Shown in pieces: positions 56,446-64,000 of a DNA stretch of 64,000 nt. Below the pieces are notes generated by a model. The model worked only from the letters and a program-made list of their open reading frames with translations, was not told the DNA's origin and made no database searches. The DNA is from Phyto melanocephala (lineage: Eukaryota > Arthropoda > Insecta > Diptera > Rhinophoridae), in contig OW799233.1 of assembly GCA_941918925.1 (NCBI GenBank), forward strand, positions 79,673,797-79,737,796, written 5' to 3'. Every line of letters begins with the position of its first letter. Position 1 is the first letter of the stretch. Made by a program: the position numbers and the translations under genes.

Positions 56446-56743
56446 TTATACCCTTCACACAGTGAACAAGTAAGAGCGCTATATTCGGCCGTGCCGAATC
56501 TTATATACCCTTCACAACGTGTAGTCATGCAATAGCAGTGGTTTGTGTCACCATTCATCCCATATGAAATACGTACATACATATAAAAACATACATATAT
56601 AAAAACGTCCCATTGTAAAATTATAAATTGACGTATGTATGTTAAAAAAACAAACAAAAAAAAATTTAAAAAAAACATTTAAAAAAAAAAATTTAAAAAA
56701 AAAATTTAAAAAAAAAAATTATTATGTATATAATATATATAAA
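56446..56743 (-). mobile_element. DINE-1-like repeat, 3' fragment
   Basis: TTATACCCTTCACACAGTGA joined to ACAAGTAAGAGCGC, then the stem-loop and the 3' body to an A-rich run. At about 56744 the sequence switches to an oppositely oriented copy, so this is half of a head-to-head rearrangement. Confidence 0.75.
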
Positions 56744-56746
56744 ACA

Positions 56747-57789
56747 ACAACAACATACATACATACAAACGTGTATACTGGTTAAAGAAAACGTGGCATC
56801 GAATCCCAGCTGAGCCAAACAATTTTTTTTTTATATATTTTTTTAAATTTTTTTTTTTTATTTTTTATTTAATATATTATTTATATTTTTATTATTTTTT
56901 TTTTAATTTTTTTTTTCATTTTTTTTTTTGTTTTATATTTATACCCTTCACCTGTGGTGCACAAGGGTATATATAGCTTTGTCATTCCGTTTGTAATTTC
57001 TACAATTTTCATTTCCGACCCCATAAAGTATATATTTTCTGAAAGCTTATGAATAGAGGAGTCGATTAAGCCCTGACCGTCTGTCCGTCTATCTGTCTGC
57101 CCGTGTGTTTGTTGAAATCAACTTTTAGAAGCAACTGTATGTTCCTCAGATCTGTATATGGTATCAATCTCTTGGAAATATCCAGGAATGAATCGCTATT
57201 GAAATCCAGCACAATCGCCCTATAACTTTCTGAGATATGAGCAAAAAACCACGACCACCTCGTTTTTTTTCACAATTACAACAACAACTTACATACATAG
57301 ATACATGTAAAAAACATACCAAACAAAAAAAATTACAAAAAAAAAAAATATTAAAAATAAGAAAAAAATAATAAAAAAAACTAAAAAAAAAAATTTTTTA
57401 AAAAATTTAAAAAAAAATTTTAAAAAATTTTTTAAAAAAATTTAAAAAAAATATAAAAAAAATAATAAAATATAAATAATATATTAAATAAAATAAAATA
57501 AAATTTTTTTGGCTCAGCTGGGATTCGATGCCACATTTATTCTAACGTGTACGTATGCACGTATTTTATATGGGATGAATGGTGATACAAACAATTGTTA
57601 TTGCATGACTACACGTTGTGAAGGGTATATAAGATTCGGCACGTCCGAATATAGCACTGTTACTTGTTTATATGTATGTACGTATTTTATATGGGATGAA
57701 TGGTGATACAAACTACTGTTATTGCATGACTACACGTTGTGAAGGGTATATAAGATTCGGCACGGCCGAATATAGCGCTCTTGCTTGTT
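56747..57789 (+). mobile_element. DINE-1-like repeat, type 1, 5'-truncated, split
   Basis: Begins ACATACATACATACAAACGT, contains the inverted A/B-box core GGCATCGAATCCCAGCTGAG near 56797, a T-rich run, and after the 56939-57668 insertion resumes TATGTATGTACGTATTTTAT and ends at the stem-loop and GCTCTTGCTTGTT. Confidence 0.8.
56939..57668 (+). mobile_element. DINE-1-like repeat, type 1b, complete
   Basis: Complete type 1b copy from TTATACCCTTCACCTGTGGT to CACTGTTACTTGTT with no internal insertion. It serves as the empty reference for 52527-54145. Inserted between T-rich and TATGTATG segments of a type 1 copy. Confidence 0.88.
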
Positions 57790-58616
57790 TTTTATTCACC
57801 TCATACAGATTGCAATTACCTCTGTTTAAGTTACGAAATAATTCAAAGGTTTGTAGTATAGTGGGTGCATCACTAAACTATAAAACTGGAGGTTCGGAAA
57901 GTGGTATCGAACACTTTCTTTAGTGTTTGCTGAAAATTTTTTTTTTTTATTTACATTTCAATGTACAATGGTCAATATGAGTAGTATTTGAAATATCATG
58001 ACTAGCAAAATACGATACACTATGAAAAAAAACTAAACTAAATAAATATCTATTTTTATGTATTTTTCCCATTGAGTACCTAGTATTTTTTAATTAAACT
58101 ACATACGTAAATTTATTATTTTACAATGGGGTGTTTTTATATATGTATGTTTTTTTTAAGTATTCAGCAGACCAAAGTTTAGTCACCAAACACATGGTAA
58201 GTACATTTTAGTTAATCAATTTTCCACTTTTCCTCTTTATTTTCAGGTTTTTTGACTTTTTAATTGGACAAAACTTGGCGAAAATCATTGGTAATTATAC
58301 GTATCGTTCCTATTAATGATAATATATAAATTAATAATCCCATTTTTCTTTTTTCTTACAGGCCAAAACGAAAACAAACAAAAAAAAACTACAAAATAAA
58401 AAAAAAAACAACCAAAAAAAAAACTACACAAAACATGCTTGGGATTTGGGCCGGAGTTGCATGCTCCACTATTCATATTGTACCCTTCCCTTAGAAAATA
58501 TTTGAGTTTAGGGATTGGAGGCAGTAGGAAAATTTTTAGTCCTCCTCCCGGCGCCTTCTAGGTGGTGCCACGAAAATTTTTTTTTCAACCTGGACTTGGC
58601 ATAATTTTGCAACTCC
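57790..58616. other. Spacer with splice-like signals
   Basis: No recognised gene. CATGGTAAGTACA (58194-58206), TTTATTTTCAGG (58235-58246), CATTGGTAATT (58287 region) and TTTTTCTTACAGG (58350-58362) look like a donor, acceptor, donor and acceptor in order, which would define a ~50-nt internal exon. 58430-58600 is less AT-rich and includes CTCCCGGCGCCTTCTAGG. No protein similarity is visible. Confidence 0.3.
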
Positions 58617-58966
58617 CGCAACAACCTATCATATAACGCTTATCTCAAATTCATTTAATTTTTCTATTAATAAAGATTTTGAAATAATAAAGGACTATAT
58701 TGAAATATGTAAGTTGTATTTATTATCAGAAACTTTATTGACATGCCTACTTTAACGTTCACTTTAATTGAAAGACTAAAATTACGAAAACATTTACTAG
58801 CATATCGAAGTTATACAAACAAAGTGATACATATTTTAGTATAAAGAGATTATTTCATAGCGATTACTGTTATAACAAATAAATACATTTTGTGATATAA
58901 AAGTACATTTAATTGGTGGTGGGTATAAAAGATTCAGCACAGCCGAATATAGTGCCCTTACTTGTT
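58617..58966 (+). mobile_element. DINE-1-like repeat, type 2, 5'-truncated
   Basis: Homologous to the 3' part of 6081-7202 and 49808-52036, ending with ATTCAGC-ACA-GCCGAAT and CCCTTACTTGTT. At 58814-58815 it has an empty TA where the other two copies carry the AAGGGTGG MITE. Confidence 0.85.
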
Positions 58967-59127
58967 TATCTTGCATTACCCAGGACTTAAAGAAAGAAAG
59001 CAACGTTTATTTAACATCTACTTTTTACAATAAAATTATTTGTGCTACATATATACTTTGCAAGATAAAATTGGTTTTTGAATTTTAATGTATGTGCTTT
59101 TTGGCTTTCAGGGCCAAAATCTGTGTA

Positions 59128-59919
59128 AACAAGTAAGAGTGCTATAATCGGCCGTGCCTAATCTTATAAACCCTTCACAACGTGTAGTCATGCAATAACA
59201 ATAGTTTGTATCACCATTCATCTCATATGAAATACGTACATACATATAAAAAACATACATATATAAAAAACATCCCATTGTAAAATTATAAATTTACGTA
59301 TGTATGTTAAAAAGAAAATAAAAAAAAATTTAATAAAAAAATTTAAAAAAATAATTAAAAAAAAATTTTTTTGAAAAAATAATTAAAATATATATAATAA
59401 ATATAAAACAAAAAAAAAATAAAAAATTAAAAAAAAAAAATAATAAAAATATAAATAATATATTAAATAAAAAATAAAAAAAAAAATTAAAAAAAAAATA
59501 AAAAAAAATTTTTTTTGGCTCAGCTGGGATTCGATGCCACGTTTTCTCTAACCAGTATACACGTTTGTATGTATGTATGTTGTTGTTGTAATGTTGTTTT
59601 TGTGAAAAAAAAATCGAGGTGGTCGTGGGTTTTTGCTCATATCTCAGTTGTTTATGAACCGATGTTTTTGATTTTCAATAGCGATCTACTCCCGAATATT
59701 TCTGATATTTTAATACCTCACCGGGTCCAAGCGATGTCGGGGAGCTTCCAAAAATTGATTTCAACATACACACGGACAGACGGACAGAGCTTAATCGACT
59801 TCCCTATTCATAAGCTTTCAGAAAATATATACTTTATGGGGTCGGAAATGAAAATTGTAGAAATTTCACACGGAATGACAAACCTATATATACCCTTTTT
59901 CACTGTGTGAAGGGTATAA
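59128..59919 (-). mobile_element. DINE-1-like repeat, type 1, complete
   Basis: From AACAAGTAAGAGTGC to CACTGTGTGAAGGGTATAA. Stem-loop partly decayed (AATCGGC-CGT-GCCTAAT). Carries the A/B-box core at 59516-59538. The long 59515-59910 ORF is non-coding repeat sequence. Confidence 0.85.
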
Positions 59920-60270
59920 AAATGTTTAAGTGAATCACATAAGAATATGCAATCCCAATCAGCAGAAATATCCGGAATGATTAGCAGTTACATTTAAAAA
60001 TGTCATTCTTTTATTGTTTTAGTACAAATATACAATTCTATTCTCACAAACATATACATTTTAATACTAAAGTTTTAATTTATACGCTAAGTAAAAAATT
60101 TGTTGTACTTTTTACTTGTTTTTATTAGCAAAAAAATAAAGTTTTTGAATTTTTTTATTTTTGTTTTTAGTTTTTGCTACATTAAAATTAATTATTATTA
60201 ATAAACATATGAATTCATTTATCACTAATAAAATATTTTTAAATGAACTTTTTAATTATTTAATTATTAA
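59920..60270. other. AT-rich spacer, nothing recognised
   Basis: About 350 bp, very AT-rich, without repeats or frames that I can name. Confidence 0.5.
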
Positions 60271-60691
60271 GCTATAAACACAATCAAAGGCTACCGACCA
60301 TCGACTACCGACTACAAAAGTAGCTGGCTACAAAAATAGCCAAGTCGCCAGCTACTTAATTCTTTTAACGACTACCGACCACTAACTACAAACAAATGAA
60401 CAGATGATTATTATTTTTCAATGGTGCCACTATAATAGTTTTTCGCGTTTTTAATAGCGATATTTAATGTATTGCGTTTTTAAAACCACCATTTCATGCA
60501 TTTATTGTATTGGCAGCACTAATCTGTTTTTTGTAGCCAAGAAAAATAGAAATTAGCCTAAGTTGGCTACGGGCTACAAAAGTAGCCGTGTAGTCGGTAG
60601 TCGTGTAGTGGCTAAAAGATTTATTCTCATAAGCAGGCATGTATTCTATTTTTGACATCTTGTAGTCGGTGGTCTTGATTGTGTTTATAGC
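60271..60691. mobile_element. 421-bp MITE with CTACCGAC-type subterminal repeats
   Basis: Ends GCTATAAACACAATCAA and the exact inverse TTGATTGTGTTTATAGC, followed by multiple CTACCGAC / GTAGTCGG and GTAGC motifs on both sides. A possible short ATTA duplication flanks it. No coding content. Confidence 0.75.
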
Positions 60692-61395
60692 ATTAGTACA
60701 TAATATTCACTATTAACATAGTGAATTACGACTTTGTAGTTTATATTTTCTTATAAACAAAAAACAGCTGTATTTATTTGCCTTGTTTCATCAGTCAGTC
60801 ATCATTCATCTTTCATAAAAGAAAGATGAAAGAAAAGAATGAAATATTTCAGCATATCGTTCTGACCGATAATGAACGATTCACTAAAAAGAAACGTTAT
60901 GCCCAACTCTAGCTGAATGAATGAAAATGACGTTTATGAATGTTTGTATGTGTAGGTGTGTATGTTAGGGAAGTGTTTGTAGACCATAACTACACATTGC
61001 AGTGGCAACGTAGTAGTAAATGAAAAAAGAATAGGGTCGGCATTTTCATTCAAGAATTCAAAATTTCGACATTTTATTTGAAAATTATACTACTTTACGG
61101 ATTCGTGCTAAAATTTATGTGCAGCTGGTAAAGTTAAAGCTAGGTGAATTAAACGGAAGATCAGGTAAATACTATTAGCGGGATTTATGTAATATGGCTA
61201 TATAATTGTATATTATATATATTTATATATATCGAACAATCTAGATTATATAGTAACCGCTAGAACTGGATAGCATAAAGGACAGTTTATTTTCTTTTAA
61301 ATCCATTTTGATCATAATTACAAAGTCAGTCGATAGAGACGGAACGTTATTATTATTTAAAAATTATTATTAAAGTGTTGAATTTAATAAGTGTT

Positions 61396-61401
<6 letters not shown>

Positions 61402-61431
<30 letters not shown>
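61402..61431. repeat. TA microsatellite
   Basis: About fifteen AT dinucleotides in a row. The overlapping short ORFs at 61391-61589 are built on it and are not genes. Confidence 0.95.
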
Positions 61432-61435
<4 letters not shown>

Positions 61436-63080
61436 TATATCCATCGCAGCAAGTGGAAGACTTGTTCTTGTTTTTTTTTTTTTTTTTGGAAATCTGCGTC
61501 GGAAACGTTTGAAGCTAGTGAGGCAGATTATAGGAGGCTTAAAATTTGTCCTTTTGTCACAGTTATCCTACGTAAGTAAAGAAAACTAAGTCTATAGGAA
61601 AAATGGTGTGAAAATGTGTTTTGTTTTTTTGGTGTTTAGCTGGCAAGTTATCACCCGGGATATCTTTCGAGGAAGTAACGTCCGAGAGGTAGTGATGAAT
61701 GGGTGTAGCCATGTAGGCTGTATATGATTGTAAAAAAAAAACATAAACGAGATTAACAATTAGGATAGATAAAATTAAACTCAAAAGAAAGTCAAAGTTT
61801 TAATCATACGTTTTTTCTGAAATTCATAATTTTTTTTTTGCTGTGATGAAATTTTTTTTTAAGTTAAATAATATTCTGAGAAAGAAACGAAGAAAAAGTG
61901 AAACAAAATAATTTAAAGTTTAATCTTCGTTTATATATATTTTTTTTTGGTAAAAATTTGTTAAAAAAAGTTTTAAAGTAGAATAATTTTTTAAAGTATT
62001 ATTTTTAATATTTAAAATCTTTATATTTATATATTTATTTGATTTTTTTTTATTAACTTAAATTTATTATAGTAATTATTTAATATTTCTTATTTTTTTT
62101 ATATCGTGCTATTGTGTGATCATTGTAAGAATTTTGTGAGTGTTTAATTGTGTGTGTGCTTTTAGTTAAGTACATTTCTCCCTCATTTGTCGGGTAAACC
62201 CTAAAAAAAGAAAAAAGTATAGCTAAAAGTGATAATTTTATATAAATATTTATTAGATATTCGATAATTTTTTTTGAATTTTTTTCTGAAAGTTTCGTTT
62301 TGTTGTGTTTCGCGAGAGTCGTCTCAGAGAGCTCTTTTAGGCGGATTAATAGTTTTATTTTTTTTTATTTTTTAATGTAAATTTTGCTATGTGCAATAGA
62401 TATTTATATAAAAGTTTTTTTTTTGATAATATATGTATTTTATTTGTTTTTTTTTTTTTTGATTTATTAATGTCATATATTGTTAATTTTTGAATTAATT
62501 ATATATTTAAAAATAATGTTATATAAGTGAAATAAAGTGTTGCTTATGAGTATAAAAAGAAAATGAATACTGTATTTTTAAAGTATTACATTTGAACTTT
62601 TCTTTTTAATTTGTATTATATTTTTATATTAGGCTATAAGTTCTATGTGATAATGAATACTGTTGAGTAATTTGTTCATAAGGGATTGTTAAATATTTAG
62701 ATAGCGTGACGAAAGGCGGGGTTAAAGGGGTCCGTAGTAATATGGAACAAATGTTTTACGGCCATGGTAGGGATAAGGGCGACTGGAGTCCAACAACTTG
62801 CTCCCTATGAAAAGGAAAAAGATAAATTGGTTTTTTTGTGGTATAGTGTTAGTGAAATTTTTTGTGTGTTTTTGTTGTAATCTTGTTTAATTCATGTTCG
62901 GACCTCGGTCGCAGCAAGGGTTGAGAACACCCCCCAGAGAAGAAGCCGCAGCAGCTAGGTGGGTAACTGACCGGTTTAGAGGATGATATCCTGCGGTTCG
63001 TAACCTTATTTAATGGCGCCCAAGCAAAATGATAAATTGCAGTGTAGAAGAACTAGACACTGTGCAATAACCTATTAGTT

Positions 63081-63318
63081 TTAGCCATAGACTTTCGTTT
63101 TTTTTTTAGTGAGTTCAGGGGGAAGTGAAACAAATGTCGTATCCGTTTTTGGTATGATTTCGAAAAGTCAGATGTGCGAATAAGTTTAATTTTCTTCATT
63201 TTTTTAGCCATAGACTTTCGTTTTTTTTTAGTGAGTTCAGGGGGAAGTGAAACAAATGTCGTATCCGTTTTTGGTATGATTTCGAAAAGTCAGATGTGCG
63301 AATAAGTTTCATTTTCTT
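63081..63318. repeat. 123-bp tandem duplication
   Basis: Two consecutive copies beginning TTAGCCATAGACTTTCG at 63081 and 63204, containing GTGAGTTCAGGGGGAAGTG and TTTCGAAAAGTCAGATG. They are virtually identical over the unit, so the duplication is recent. Confidence 0.9.
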
Positions 63319-64000
63319 GTGTATCAGCTAGAAAAATACGACCAGTTCACACGGGGTAATAGGATATCTTAGTTGATAAAGAAATAGTTTCACTCTAAAT
63401 GTATTGCTTGCCTCGTATAGTAATGTTAATATAACGTAGTATCAGTTTGAATTTTTAATTGTGAAGCAGTAATAAGGGGGAAACGATATCCGCCCAATCT
63501 AAAGATTAGAGGTCCGTTGTGTCGTCCGACCTTATAAGCTGGCCTCCAGGAATTAGGATGTAATAATTTTGGAGCACAATGAAAAATGTTTTAATCAGAA
63601 TTTGTAGTTATTCTTTTTTTTTATAGTAAATTGATTTAGAAACGCAATCATTTTTTTTTAACATAGCTCTTAAATGGAGAGTCATAAGAAGATAACCGTC
63701 GAAACCGCCGCTAAAGTCAACAATCCCTAATATGATATTGAGTAAAAATAATTAAATTTATTTAAAATTTAATTTAATTTGTTTAATTTTTTCTGTTATT
63801 TGTTTATAGTTAATGATTTTAAAACATTTCTGTAGTCATATTTTGTTTAAGGTTCAATCGTTTATATATTGATTTATTAAAAAAATTTTTTTTTATTTTA
63901 TTTAAATACTTGGGTATTTATTTCTTTATACATTTATTTATTTATTTAATTATTGATTTATTTATTTGAATATTAATTAATTACTCATTATTTTTTTTTT

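Larger units (their letters stand above)
60692..64000. other. Long AT-rich region without recognised gene
   Basis: No coding sequence identified. Notable points: ATGCCCAACTCTA near 60899 resembles an inverted hAT end (TAGAGTTGGGCAT) without a partner; a TA microsatellite at 61402-61431; CGCGAGAGTCGTCTCAGAGA near 62310; and TGGCGCCCAA at 63014, which matches the first ten bases complementary to the 3' end of insect lysine tRNA, the usual primer site just after an LTR. The region could be the LTR and leader of a retrotransposon extending right, or the untranslated start of a host gene. Confidence 0.3.

Noticed and set aside
19383..59910. Recurrent ORF starting MAQLGFDATFSLTSIHV at 19383, 33165, 44906, 46762, 57509, 59515 and on the minus strand at 24227
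   Set aside because: It lies in the body of the DINE-1-like repeat; length and downstream frame vary with A-tract lengths and no codon-like conservation is visible. It is conserved DNA, not a protein family.
60780..60915. hAT element ending at ATGCCCAACTCTA
   Set aside because: Only one end resembling the 35790 hAT terminus; no partner end or 8-bp duplication could be found.
61391..61784. Short ORFs around the TA microsatellite
   Set aside because: Low-complexity translation of repeats; no conserved motif.

Overview
This window looks like intergenic or heterochromatic DNA from a higher fly. It is very AT-rich, has short introns and GT-AG splice sites, and is packed with transposon families typical of cyclorrhaphan Diptera: DINE-1/Helentron-like repeats, rosa-type DD41D mariners, P-superfamily, piggyBac, hAT, PIF/Harbinger, LOA and CR1-group non-LTR elements. 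A calyptrate fly is my inference; nothing here fixes the species. I recognise no intact host gene. Almost every coding stretch is a decayed transposase or reverse transcriptase, so most are listed as pseudogenes.

Layout. 1-3.1 kb: a minus-strand Helitron with a ~117-bp internal tandem array, then the start of a second Helitron with a helicase remnant. 4.1-4.6 kb: a P-transposase fragment. 5.1-7.8 kb: DINE-1-like repeats and a Helitron. 8.8-11.1 kb: a nearly complete piggyBac with TTAA ends. 11.4-16.5 kb: a CR1-group retrotransposon split by a Harbinger-like element. 16.5-23 kb: LOA fragments, a Harbinger-like element carrying a spliced Myb-type gene, a DD41D mariner inside a DINE-1-like repeat, P-type MITEs and a hAT relic. 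23-27.6 kb: MITEs, a hAT inside a DINE-1-like repeat, and relics. 27.7-32.4 kb: a second CR1-group element (minus) interrupted by a MITE and a Harbinger with DDE remnants. 35.6-40 kb: a third CR1-group element (minus) interrupted by a hAT that itself holds a pogo/Tigger element, a foldback MITE and a tRNA-derived SINE. 40.4-44.6 kb: a LOA retrotransposon with both ORFs. 44.6-49 kb: DINE-1-like repeats, MITEs and a good Helitron. 49.0-54.4 kb: a P-superfamily element with 26-bp inverted repeats and an 8-bp target duplication, loaded with nested insertions. 54.5-60.7 kb: more DINE-1-like repeats, a third mariner and a MITE. 60.7-64 kb: long AT-rich sequence with no identifiable gene, possibly the untranslated 5' region of an LTR element or of a host transcript.

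Many insertions have exact target duplications and several have an empty site elsewhere in the window, so the order of insertion can be read directly. The strongest biological signals are the P-superfamily element with its two MITE derivatives, the DINE-1-like families with a fused tRNA-like A/B-box core and an inverted internal module, and DD41D mariners that lost the same DNA-binding segment.
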